Shown here: positions 1 through 7,611 of the stretch, in pieces
How positions within the stretch are numbered: the stretch's first letter is position 1
Layout: every line of letters starts with the position of its first letter
NCBI GenBank assembly: GCA_021793895.1
Contig: JAJYRW010000012.1
Coordinates: 1-16,904, forward strand
DNA from: Actinomycetes bacterium
GTDB taxonomy: Bacteria; Actinomycetota; Actinomycetes; Actinomycetales; JAJYRW01
Length of the DNA: 16,904 nucleotides
Direction of reading: 5' to 3'
Notes under the pieces: generated by a model
The model's database searches: none
Told to the model about the DNA's origin: nothing
What the model saw: the letters and a program-made list of their open reading frames with translations, nothing else
Translations under genes and position numbers: made by a program

Positions 1-2409
1 CAATACCAGCGCACCGCCCACAGGATCACATCACCCTGGAAATGGCGCCACTTGAAATCCGTCATCGTTCCGTCCGTCCAATCTCCGCCAAGCATGCTCA
101 AGCTTCACGATTTTTGCAACAGAGCCGAACTCCGCAACAGCAACGTTACACATCGAATCTTGGACTGTAGCGACGCGCATCACTTCTCGGGCTCAGATCA
201 GCACATGCGTCTCGGAGCGTGCCAGACCTGGCTCAACACGACTCCAACCCTTGCTGGCCTTGCGTACGCGATTGAAGAGTTCGAGCACCGCGTCTTTGTC
301 GGACTCGAACCACCCGCGCTCGCAAGAATGCGGAAGAACCCGGAGCGGTTCATAGAGAGAATCCGGGTCGGTTCCGAACAGGAGGATCGCGATCTCTTCA
401 GCCACGACCTCCCACTCAATCCCGGATTCGTTGCCGTCGTCGGGAACAAGGGTCAAGGCAAGTCCGCGCTCCTCGACTGCATCGCACTCGGCGGGAACTC
501 GTCACGTAGTAGCGAGTTCGCCTTCCTGAGCCCCACTCGGTTCCTCAGTCCTCAGAACCAGAAGGTCGCGAGGGAGTATCACGCGGAACTCGTCTGGGCC
601 ACGGGCACGGCACGGCAGGCCAAACTGAATCAACCACACGACAACGCGACCCCGGTGCTGGTCGAGTACCTGCCCCAGATGTTCGTCGAGCGAGTGTGCA
701 ACCTTGACCAAGCGGCAGACGACGCAGACGAGTTCGAACGCGAGCTTCGTACAGTCCTCTTCACTCACATCCCGGAGGAGGAACGCGCTGGCGAGAAGAC
801 CTTCGACGCCCTCTTGACCCAGAAGACTCGAACCTCCCAAGACGACCTGACGAGGCTCCGAGCAGAGCTGCGGACTGCGGTACGTGGTTATGTCGGGATC
901 GCCGCCTTCCGGGCAAGCAATCAAGCACCCGAAGTCCAGAGTCGTCTGGACCTCAAGCAGGCTGATATTGACGCGGCGAGGAAGGACCTCGAAACTGCCA
1001 AGGCCGCGCTCGCTGAGATGGACACTGCAAGCAAGGATGACGGGCACCTCGCTGGGCTGATGCAGCGCTCGGAGCAGATTGAGGCTTCGCGGTCTGAACT
1101 GGCGACCCGCCGAAGTGCCAACGAACAGCAACAGGCCAAGTCACGCCAGCGGCTCAGCGGAATGGAAGCGATCGCTCACCGGACAGAAGCGATTCAAGCC
1201 GACGTTGCCTCGCTGAACAGCGAGGCGGAGGCCCTTCTTGGCGGTGGAAGAGCCGAGAGCCCCTATCTCCAGCTGACTGTCGACGCTGGGAGATACCAGA
1301 CTTGGCGCGCGACCGAGGAAGAGTCTCTCGCCGCCCTGAAGCGAGAGCGCGATCAGATCGATCAGGACCTCGAAGTGCAGGAACAGGCGAGGCGCGAGAA
1401 CGCAGATGCGCTCGCCGCGGCCGACAGTGCACGTGAACGCGCCCGACAACGAGTCCTCCAGTCAGAGGAACGGGTTGCGGCGCTTATAGGCGACGAGGAT
1501 GACGAGGAGTCTCATGCTGGACTCTCATCCTTGCTACGCCGTATCGGCGAAGCGCCGACGAAGATGTCTGAACTGCGTGACGAGATCATGCTGTGTTCAC
1601 GCCGCGTCCACGAAGCACTGGAAGCGCAGTTGCGCGCGGTTGAGAGTCTGTACACTCCGGCGTCCACGTTCATCGCACAGTCCGATGTGGTCAAGAACGC
1701 AGGACTTGAGTTCAACGCCGAACTACGTATTCTCCCCGGATGGAGGAGTGTCGCAGCCGGCTTGGACGGGCGCAAGAACGGCGAGTTCTCCGACTGGCTT
1801 ATCGACCTTCCACAGCGCGTTGAGGACACGAGCTGGGACCAGCTCGCGGCCCAACTCCATGAGGCATTCGAGCGTTTAGAGCACGAACGCGGAGAAGCAG
1901 GGGGCGAGTACCGGAACCCAGCAACCGCACTCCGCAGCAACACGACGATCGACGATTTCCTACTGAGCATGTTCGACTTGTCCTGGCTGGAGGTCCGCTT
2001 CGGCCTCACTGGTGACGGGCTACCGCTCTCCCAGCTGTCACCCGGACAGCGTGGTCTCGTGCTCGCGCTGTTCTACCTTGTCGTGGACCGGAGAACTACT
2101 CCGTTGTTGCTGGATCAACCTGAGGAGAACCTCGACAACGAGACCATCGCGTCCAAGCTCGTACCAGCAATTCATGAAGCCGCAGGACGCCGACAGACGA
2201 TCGTCGTTACTCACAACGCCAACCTCGCCGTCGTCGGTGATGCCGACCAGATCGTGCACTGCCAAATGAACGATCGACGCTTCACGGTAAGCAGTGGAAG
2301 CATCGCCGAACTCGACGTGGCGAAGTTCGCGCTCAACATCCTCGAAGGAACCAAGCCAGCGTTCGACAATCGGCGACACAAATACGAAGCGTTCCCCGAG
2401 CTGTCCTGA
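1..2409 (+). CDS. TrlF-like PHP + SMC-like ATPase, 5' end outside window
   Basis: The reading frame is open from base 1, so the start lies left of the window and 802 residues are visible. The TTG at 52 is probably not a real start. The first part ends in a PHP-type metal-binding motif CSDAH (about 169-180) followed by TWLNTTPTLAGL, the usual junction of PHP and ATPase domains in TrlF-like proteins. The ATPase part has Walker A GNKGQGKS (442-465), a long charged coiled-coil region (about 810-1490), an ABC-type signature LSPGQRG (about 2032-2052), Walker B LLLDQPEE (about 2104-2127) and a switch histidine in VVTHNAN (about 2203-2223). The layout is that of SMC/Rad50-like ATPases. PHP domains are generally metal-dependent phosphoesterases, so a nucleic-acid-processing role is likely by inference. 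Such proteins are often found in variable or defence-rich regions. Family-level call good, biological role unknown. Confidence 0.8.
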   Translation, partial: QYQRTAHRITSPWKWRHLKSVIVPSVQSPPSMLKLHDFCNRAELRNSNVTHRILDCSDAHHFSGSDQHMRLGACQTWLNTTPTLAGLAYAIEEFEHRVFVGLEPPALARMRKNPERFIERIRVGSEQEDRDLFSHDLPLNPGFVAVVGNKGQGKSALLDCIALGGNSSRSSEFAFLSPTRFLSPQNQKVAREYHAELVWATGTARQAKLNQPHDNATPVLVEYLPQMFVERVCNLDQAADDADEFERELRTVLFTHIPEEERAGEKTFDALLTQKTRTSQDDLTRLRAELRTAVRGYVGIAAFRASNQAPEVQSRLDLKQADIDAARKDLETAKAALAEMDTASKDDGHLAGLMQRSEQIEASRSELATRRSANEQQQAKSRQRLSGMEAIAHRTEAIQADVASLNSEAEALLGGGRAESPYLQLTVDAGRYQTWRATEEESLAALKRERDQIDQDLEVQEQARRENADALAAADSARERARQRVLQSEERVAALIGDEDDEESHAGLSSLLRRIGEAPTKMSELRDEIMLCSRRVHEALEAQLRAVESLYTPASTFIAQSDVVKNAGLEFNAELRILPGWRSVAAGLDGRKNGEFSDWLIDLPQRVEDTSWDQLAAQLHEAFERLEHERGEAGGEYRNPATALRSNTTIDDFLLSMFDLSWLEVRFGLTGDGLPLSQLSPGQRGLVLALFYLVVDRRTTPLLLDQPEENLDNETIASKLVPAIHEAAGRRQTIVVTHNANLAVVGDADQIVHCQMNDRRFTVSSGSIAELDVAKFALNILEGTKPAFDNRRHKYEAFPELS

Positions 2410-2434
2410 TCCCTAGGTCTCCATGGCTTGTGTG

Positions 2435-2770
2435 TCACCGATGAGATGCGCTCGGCCCGCCGTCCATAATGACACCAGCCTCGACCAACGCTGCGCGTAC
2501 GGCCTTGCGGTCTACACCCATCCGACGAGCGATCGCCCTCATCGAGACTCCCGCTCGGGCGAGGCGCACAGCCTCGGCTCTCTCGTCGGGGCAGAGCCCT
2601 GGGCGGCGGCTCGGCACGTTGCGACGGCGGAGGTGGGAGAACACGGTGGAGCGGTGGATGCCATACCGTTCGGCTAGGGACTTCACACTCATCCCGGCCA
2701 GGTAGTCACCGACGAGCCGGTCCACCTCGGAGGCGGTGAGAAAAGTTTGAGCCGTCTCGATAGTCCTCAC
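2435..2770 (-). CDS. Small protein with two helix-turn-helix units, serine-recombinase-like DNA-binding region
   Basis: The protein carries two consecutive HTH units, YLAGMSVKSLAERYGIHRST and RAGVSMRAIARRMGVDRKA, each followed by a helix ending in a basic stretch. This tandem pattern is familiar from the C-terminal DNA-binding part of serine recombinases and from small stand-alone actinobacterial HTH proteins. No catalytic resolvase domain is present. I place the start at the GTG at 2770 (111 aa) because GGGGG lies six bases upstream. A TTG at 2839 would give 134 aa, and that frame stays open further upstream without another start codon, so the gene may be a 5'-truncated recombinase remnant. 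It lies 25 bases from, and convergent to, the TrlF-like gene. Function beyond DNA binding is not known. Confidence 0.6.
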   Translation of the reverse strand: MRTIETAQTFLTASEVDRLVGDYLAGMSVKSLAERYGIHRSTVFSHLRRRNVPSRRPGLCPDERAEAVRLARAGVSMRAIARRMGVDRKAVRAALVEAGVIMDGGPSASHR

Positions 2771-2839
2771 GACAGGCCCCCGATCATCCCTCGGAGCGCC
2801 ACTCTGGGGCCGTCTGGACACCTGATAGACGCCTCGCAA

Positions 2840-3163
2840 CAGGCGGTTGACCAGGGTTTTTGTCTTGGGGACAAAGTTGCCAAACGTGCTACTTAGGCAC
2901 CCGATATGAGCGAGGTGTGAACCTTCGACTGGTGAATTAGTTGAAGGTTCACACCTCGCCTTGTTTTCGTGCGTCGCCCCCAGCTCTGCGGATTGCCTGC
3001 CCGACGAGAATGTCGGCGCGAGCGTTGGCCCCTCACACGCACTCTGATAAGCATTGCCGTGATCCGCCGCAGCACCGTGAATCGAGACAGCTTCAGTCGT
3101 TTCGCGGCCTCGAACCGCTTACGCATCGCTAAGTGTCCGCACGCTTAGACAGCAGAAAGCGAG
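2840..3163. other. Intergenic stretch with inverted repeats, no convincing gene
   Basis: This gap lies between the small HTH gene and the LysR gene. It holds a short inverted repeat TTTGTC/GACAAA (2859-2864 and 2870-2875) and the perfect 17-bp hairpin listed separately. A 77-codon minus-strand reading frame starting at 3126 contains a vaguely HTH-like LKLSRFTVLRRI, but the rest is a compositionally poor arginine-rich run and I do not call it a gene. The stretch may be scar DNA at the edge of an acquired segment. Confidence 0.5.
2910..2966 (+). terminator. Perfect 17-bp hairpin followed by a T-rich tail
   Basis: Left arm GCGAGGTGTGAACCTTC at 2910-2926 pairs perfectly with GAAGGTTCACACCTCGC at 2943-2959 across a 16-base loop. 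TTGTTTT follows on the plus strand, which fits an intrinsic terminator reading rightward. The nearest plus-strand gene upstream ends 500 bases away, and the 17-bp stem is long for a terminator, so a mobile-element end or a protein-binding palindrome is also possible. Confidence 0.5.
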
Positions 3164-4129
3164 TCAAAGCGCGTTCGAGGTTGGTGTGTTCTCGGTGGCG
3201 TGTTCGCGTTCTTTGCCGAGCCTGGTCATCAGACTGTCGGCTTCGCGGCTGAGAGTATCGAGGCAGAAGCGGATGGTGCGTCGATTCTGCGTACCTGTCT
3301 TCATGATGGCTGCAATGTGGCGCGTTGGTGCGTGTTCTCCGGTCAGCGGGATGCGCTGAACTGGATGGAGGTTATCTGCTCGTGAAAGGCGGGAGACTAC
3401 GCAGACGCCGAAGCCGTTCGAAACCAATGCCATGGCGGTATCCCAGTCGCTGGCGTAGTGGCCAACTCGAGGTGCGAATCCGGCACTGGCACAGTTGGCC
3501 ATCACCAGCCGGTGGTAGGTAGTTCCGGGACGCGCCACGATCCAGGTCTCTTCTGCCGCATCAGCCAGCGACGCCGCGGGGCGTTCACTCAGGTGATGTC
3601 CCTGCGGGACGATGAGATCGAGAGGGTCATCAATCAGGGAATGCTGGGTGAAGCGAGCGTCATCGCGTGAAGGCGTTTCAGAGGTGATCACGATGAGTCC
3701 GAGGTCGGCGTCACCAGAGAGCAGTAGGTCGTAGCACTCACTGGGGTCGGCTTCGACTGCCTGGGCCTCCAGATGTGGGAACTCCTTGCTAAGAGCTCGC
3801 ATCGTAGGAGGTAGCAAGACACTTGCCGCAGTGGAGAACCCGCACAGAACGAATGAGCCAGCAACCGCTGACGCATAGACGTCAAGGTCAGTCAGTGCCT
3901 GCTCCCATTCAGCCGCCATCACATCAACATGTTTCAGCAGTGCAGTCGCTGCTGGTGTCAAGCGCACATATCGTCCACGCTGCTCCAACAACTCGACACC
4001 TAACTCGCGAGCGAGCTGTTTTACCTGATGGGAGACCGTTGAGGGCGAGTAATGCAGCGCCCGCGCAGCAGCAGTGACCGTGCCGTGACGGGCGATCATG
4101 CTGAGCATCGTGAGTCGGAGGTCGATCAT
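3164..4129 (-). CDS. LysR-family transcriptional regulator
   Basis: At 321 residues the length is typical for LysR regulators. The N-terminal winged HTH covers about residues 1-60 (LTMLSMIARHGTVTAAARAL, then YSPSTVSHQVKQLARELG, then the wing LLEQRGRYVRLTPAA). The co-inducer-binding domain follows from about residue 90, with LVLCGF-like strands and the family's GDADLGLI motif. The ATG at 4129 has AGGA a few bases upstream and the HTH begins immediately, supporting this start. It is divergent from the MFS transporter with 175 bases between the starts, the usual arrangement of a LysR regulator and its target. Regulation of the transporter and autoregulation are therefore inferred. The effector cannot be told from sequence. 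Confidence 0.9.
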   Translation of the reverse strand: MIDLRLTMLSMIARHGTVTAAARALHYSPSTVSHQVKQLARELGVELLEQRGRYVRLTPAATALLKHVDVMAAEWEQALTDLDVYASAVAGSFVLCGFSTAASVLLPPTMRALSKEFPHLEAQAVEADPSECYDLLLSGDADLGLIVITSETPSRDDARFTQHSLIDDPLDLIVPQGHHLSERPAASLADAAEETWIVARPGTTYHRLVMANCASAGFAPRVGHYASDWDTAMALVSNGFGVCVVSRLSRADNLHPVQRIPLTGEHAPTRHIAAIMKTGTQNRRTIRFCLDTLSREADSLMTRLGKEREHATENTPTSNAL

Positions 4130-4157
4130 TCGGTCCTGTCGAACGGTAGGGGCGCTG

Positions 4158-4177
4158 ATCTTATGATAGTCAAGGAT
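4158..4177. promoter_or_regulatory. Candidate LysR box between the divergent regulator and MFS genes
   Basis: ATCTTATGATAGTCAAGGAT contains CTT-N9-AAG and so satisfies the T-N11-A pattern of LysR-type operators (T4161, A4173). It lies about 30 bases upstream of the lysR start and about 130 upstream of the MFS start, in the only intergenic space the two share. This is a short degenerate pattern, so the match could be chance. Confidence 0.4.
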
Positions 4178-4304
4178 ACCGATTGCGGTGCATCATGGAT
4201 CTGTAGGCCGCTGCAAGCCCGCGAATCTCGGTATATAGGCGCGAGAAGACAACTATCGCCGCTGCCCATTTTCCTGTTTGATGTGAAGGAGGTTCCACTT
4301 CTCC

Positions 4305-5735
4305 ATGCTCGCCAAGTTCCATGGCTCGCCCCACCAACTATGGGTCGGGGCGATCGTGCTGTTCACACTGTCTGCCGCTGTAAACCTCGCAAGCCCTTTG
4401 TACCCGCTGTATCAGCAGAGTTACGCGATGTCGGACTGGACGATGACAGCGCTCTACGCGGCCTACATTGCCAGTGCCCTGCCATCACTGCTGATCTTCG
4501 GCTCGGCAGCAGATGCCCTCGGTCGCAAACCCGTGCTGTTGACAGCCATCGGAGTTGTGGGGCTTGGCACATTGATGTTCACGTTGGACTCCGCGGGAAT
4601 TCTCAGTTTGTTTGCCGGCCGGGTTTTGATGGGCATCGGACTGGGCTTAGGGACGGGGGCGGGAATTGCGTTAATGGTCGAAGCATCGCCCGTTCGCCGC
4701 CCCTGGCTCGGGTCCACTACCGCTACCTTTTCCTTCGTTCTGGGTGCCGGCGCGGGACCGATCATCGCTGGGGCGCTAGCCGAGATCACCAGCGGTGTGC
4801 TGACAGTGCCGTTCAGTGCGATGCTGGGGCTGCTGGCAGTCAGTGCCGCACCGGTGACTGTCCTACGCATGCGCAAGCCACTTACTCGCCAGCGCTGGCG
4901 ACCCACGCGTCCGTCAGTGCCCAGCGGTATGCGGGTGAACTTCAACATTGCCGCAATCACCGGATTCCTCGGCTGGGCCGCGCTGGGACTCTTTCTAGCG
5001 CTACTGCCCTCGATGGCCGAATCCGCAATTCCCGACTCCAGCGCACTCACCGCAGGCCTGATCGTGGGGTCTGTGCTGGTGATTTCTGGGATCTGTCAGC
5101 TCATCGCACCGATATTAGAACCCCGAGCGGCGCAGACCATCGGCCTGAGCCTACTCGGGCTCGGCTCGGCGCTGCTGCTCAGTTCAAACCTCTCAGGCCT
5201 GGAGCCAGCAACTGCACTTACTCTGATGGCAATTGCAGCTATCACGACGGGAGCCGGGCACGGCCTCAGCTACTGGGGAGCCAATCGCGAAATCGACGTC
5301 CTGGCACCGACAGAACATCGTGCTGGAATCACCGCAGCCCTCTATCTAGCCTTCTACGCCGGTGCCGGGTTGCCAGCGATTGGCGTCGGCATCATCGCTA
5401 TGGGAACACCCCTGACTGAAGCGATCTCGTTCATCACCGTGCTTCTACTGCTAGCAATCATCGTGTTCATCCCCATTCCCAGCCTCGTTCAGACAACTAT
5501 CCGACGCCCACGCACGACGCAGGCCGATGTCTCGGCCATCAGCAGCGCGCCCGTTTCGAGCGACACATGGCCTGCAGGCAAAACAAGCAATCCGACCAAC
5601 GACAAGCTCGGACACGCGGGGAATGCAGCAGATGAATTGCCATCGGGAGTCGACCAGGGCGCCCCTGATACCGACCTGCTGGACGACAGGGAGGGCTGTG
5701 ATGAATGCTCCCATGCAAGAGCATCCGCGTTTTAG
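4305..5735 (+). CDS. MFS transporter, drug-efflux-like
   Basis: This is a 476-residue polytopic membrane protein. It has about twelve hydrophobic segments in two halves and the MFS loop 2-3 motif GSAADALGRKP (about residues 66-76), followed by GRVLMGIGLGLGTGAGIAL and FVLGAGAGPIIAGAL as in proton-driven antiporters. AAGGAGG at 4286-4292, twelve bases before the ATG, supports the start. The protein presumably exports a small molecule across the cytoplasmic membrane; the substrate is unknown. The divergent LysR gene is the likely regulator. After the last membrane segment (VQTTIRRPRTT) there is an unusual hydrophilic tail of about 75 residues rich in Ser, Thr, Asp and Gly and ending DDREGCDECSHARASAF. 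MFS proteins of this type usually stop soon after the twelfth helix, so the tail may be read-through of a lost stop codon. Confidence 0.88.
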   Translation: MLAKFHGSPHQLWVGAIVLFTLSAAVNLASPLYPLYQQSYAMSDWTMTALYAAYIASALPSLLIFGSAADALGRKPVLLTAIGVVGLGTLMFTLDSAGILSLFAGRVLMGIGLGLGTGAGIALMVEASPVRRPWLGSTTATFSFVLGAGAGPIIAGALAEITSGVLTVPFSAMLGLLAVSAAPVTVLRMRKPLTRQRWRPTRPSVPSGMRVNFNIAAITGFLGWAALGLFLALLPSMAESAIPDSSALTAGLIVGSVLVISGICQLIAPILEPRAAQTIGLSLLGLGSALLLSSNLSGLEPATALTLMAIAAITTGAGHGLSYWGANREIDVLAPTEHRAGITAALYLAFYAGAGLPAIGVGIIAMGTPLTEAISFITVLLLLAIIVFIPIPSLVQTTIRRPRTTQADVSAISSAPVSSDTWPAGKTSNPTNDKLGHAGNAADELPSGVDQGAPDTDLLDDREGCDECSHARASAF

Positions 5736-5760
5736 TGGTACCGCAACAAATGGCCCGCGC

Positions 5761-6208
5761 TCAGGGGCTCCATAAGAGTCGGCGCCTGGGCCCCTGGAAA
5801 TGCCGCATCGCGCACCGCGCGAGAGACGGCAGTTGCGCACTCGCTGTCAGCAAGGTCGTTGACTGTTGTGGGACCTGGGTATAGCGCACAATCCCATCCG
5901 GGCCGGTTCGGCCGTCAAGTCCGAGAAATCCGAGAATCACGCCATTTTCGGATTCCAGTCGATCCGACTGCCAACAGTGCACAGTCGAATTCTTCACCTT
6001 CCGGCAATTCGGGGCGCACGGCAATATCGTGCGCACTTAGGCTCCCATTAGTCTCGAGCTGCACGCCGCGCTCTTGGAGCACATCGATATGCGAGCCACG
6101 AGAAATCACATGCGTCAAGGCTGTCACACCCCAATGGCATCTACAAGGAACAGGCAAACGAAGCAACGCTCCAAATTTGCTAAGCACTCCAACTTGAACT
6201 AGTTCCAC
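5761..6208 (-). pseudogene. Decayed ketopantoate-reductase-like (ApbA/PanE family) gene fragment
   Basis: Reading leftward from 6208, the frame gives VISRGSHIDVLQERGVQLET, then PELPEGEEFDCALLAVGS. This is the pattern of the N-terminal Rossmann domain of ApbA/PanE-type reductases (SRG...L...G, then DCALLAV). That frame runs into a stop at 5915. Family-like sequence continues in another frame as ENGVILGFLGL, GPDGIVRYTQVPQQSTT (about 5955-5860), again as in this family. The stretch of roughly 60-80 residues normally between these parts is missing, and the C-terminal domain is absent. The gene is therefore interrupted by a frameshift plus internal deletion and truncated at the 3' end. Homology is by recognition only. 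Confidence 0.6.
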
Positions 6209-6223
6209 TATTACAAGTAGCCT
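6195..6223 (+). promoter_or_regulatory. Predicted leaderless promoter with palindromic operator, upstream of gntR
   Basis: A -35-like TTGAAC (6195-6200), a 17-base spacer and TAGCCT (6218-6223, matching the actinobacterial TANNNT -10) place the transcription start about at the GTG at 6230, predicting a leaderless mRNA. The 8-bp palindrome AACTAGTT (6197-6204) overlaps the -35. An ACTTG/CAAGT inverted pair (6192-6196, 6214-6218) brackets the spacer. Both are good positions for autorepression by the GntR protein encoded next. Confidence 0.5.
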
Positions 6224-6229
6224 TTAGTT

Positions 6230-6583
6230 GTGCTCATCACCGTAGACCCTTCGCAGCCGCAGCCCCTGTTCGAACAGGTGGCCAGCTCAGTTCGGATCGC
6301 GATCCTTACCGGGCGCTTAAGCAGGGGCGATCGCCTACCCACCACGCGTGACCTCGCAGAATCACTCGAGGTCAATGTAAACACCGTGCTGCGCGCCTAT
6401 CGCGACCTGGCAGCTGAAGGGTTAGTGGAACTGCGCCGCGGGCGAGGTGCCACCGTAACGGCCCGCGCCGAAGCCGATTTCGCGGCTTTACGTGCTCATC
6501 TCGCCGGTGCCCGCGCTGAAGCTGATCGCCTCGGCCTTTCCAATGCCACACTGACGGCTCTACTCATCTCAAAGGAAAAGTAA
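6230..6583 (+). CDS. GntR-family regulator, short YtrA-like type
   Basis: This 117-residue protein is almost entirely the GntR winged HTH: PLFEQVASSVRIAILTGRLS, GDRLPTTRDLAESLEVNVNT, VLRAYRDLAAEGLVELRRGR. Only a short helical tail follows, and there is no FCD or UTRA effector domain. The short length fits the YtrA subfamily, whose members usually repress a neighbouring membrane-protein or ABC operon. The GTG at 6230 has no Shine-Dalgarno sequence but sits six bases after a TANNNT box, so a leaderless transcript is likely. Its stop TAA overlaps the ATG of the DUF1648 gene by one base (TAATG), so the two are translated together. Autoregulation of the pair is inferred. Confidence 0.9.
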   Translation: MLITVDPSQPQPLFEQVASSVRIAILTGRLSRGDRLPTTRDLAESLEVNVNTVLRAYRDLAAEGLVELRRGRGATVTARAEADFAALRAHLAGARAEADRLGLSNATLTALLISKEK

Positions 6584-7611
6584 TGAGTCATTCTGACTTT
6601 CCTGCCCCCGCCCGCACCGATACTTCAGGCCCGCGACCCGTTCCTCACCGGGCTCGGTCCATCGGGCTTGGAATCGGGCTGCCGCTCATAATTATCGCCG
6701 CCACGATTGCCCTCGTGTTTACGTGGTTACCCGATCTTCCGCAGACAGTTGCCTTGCACTGGGGCACCCAGGGTGTCGATCGAGTTGGGGCAGTCAACGA
6801 GCTTTTGATAAGCAGCGCGATTCTCATAGGTATCGCGGTGGTGGTCTTGTTCCCCATGGTGGTGTTACTGGGCCGCTCCGCGCTAACCCGCCGGATGTTC
6901 ATAGGGCTTTCGGTTGGAATCATCAGCCTATTTTGCGGAATTTTACTGACCCAAGTGCTCACCCAGCGCGGTGTCAGTGACCCGTATGCTGCCAGCGATC
7001 CCGGCCTTGGCATTGCGCTATCGATGACTATCTCGCTGCTACTTGGAATCGCAGCGGCGCTCCTTGGCGGCGCCGACCCGACCCAGCCTGCCCGCGATCC
7101 CCTCCCGGAAGGAACTTCTCGCCTTGAACTTGCCGCCGGTGCCCGCGCAACCTGGATCGGCGAGGCTACGATGCGCCGACCGTGGCTGCTTATAGTTATC
7201 AGCCTTATTCCGGTAGTCATCGCTGCGGCGATCGGATTTGGAACCCGCCAATGGTGGCTGGTGTTGCCAATGGTGCTACTGGCTGCTTTGATCCTGGGAT
7301 TCTTAAGTTTTGCGGTCAAGATTGACGCTTCGGGCCTTACCGCCCGCAACAACGTGGGTCTTCAGGCCTTGCGCATTCCCGCTGATGAGGTAGTCGCTGC
7401 CTCGGTGACCGATGTTGAACCGTTCGCCGAGTTCGGCGGGTGGGGACTACGTACCAACCTTGCGGGTACCACCGGTCTGGTTACTCGCAGTGGAGAAGCC
7501 ATCCGCATCGAGCGGACGGGGAATCGCAATGTCGTGATTACCGTGGATGACGCAACCACGGCAGCGGCGTTGCTTAACACGGTGGCCGAGCGCGCCCGCT
7601 CCGAAACATGA
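6583..7611 (+). CDS. DUF1648-containing integral membrane protein
   Basis: A 342-residue protein. After a short polar N-terminus, the first helix leads into LPDLPQTVALHWGTQGVDRVG (about residues 49-69), the recognisable extracytoplasmic loop of DUF1648 proteins. Further hydrophobic segments lie at about 80-100, 107-128, 145-162, 201-218 and 226-244. The C-terminal 95 residues (VKIDASGLTARNNVGLQALRIP onward) are soluble and resemble a PH-like strand-rich domain. Proteins with DUF1648 next to a YtrA-type GntR regulator are a recurring pair in Gram-positive bacteria, often connected with envelope stress, but the biochemical role is not established. The gene is translationally linked to gntR. Its last 38 bases overlap the convergent GNAT gene. 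Confidence 0.82.
   Translation: MSHSDFPAPARTDTSGPRPVPHRARSIGLGIGLPLIIIAATIALVFTWLPDLPQTVALHWGTQGVDRVGAVNELLISSAILIGIAVVVLFPMVVLLGRSALTRRMFIGLSVGIISLFCGILLTQVLTQRGVSDPYAASDPGLGIALSMTISLLLGIAAALLGGADPTQPARDPLPEGTSRLELAAGARATWIGEATMRRPWLLIVISLIPVVIAAAIGFGTRQWWLVLPMVLLAALILGFLSFAVKIDASGLTARNNVGLQALRIPADEVVAASVTDVEPFAEFGGWGLRTNLAGTTGLVTRSGEAIRIERTGNRNVVITVDDATTAAALLNTVAERARSET

Noticed and set aside
2943..2959. Resemblance of the hairpin arm (CACACCTCGC) to the tRNA-Leu 3' end (CCCACCTCGCGC), as an att site
   Set aside because: Only about eight bases match and the arm is explained by its own perfect inverted repeat.
2893..3126. 77-codon minus-strand frame with a short HTH-like stretch
   Set aside because: Only about twelve residues look regular, the rest is Arg-rich low-complexity, and the frame runs through the hairpin.
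4052..5419. Long plus-strand reading frame of 455 codons across the lysR start and the MFS gene
   Set aside because: It is rich in Arg, Ser, His and Cys, has no domain, and is a frame shadow of the MFS gene, whose own frame shows helices and motif A.
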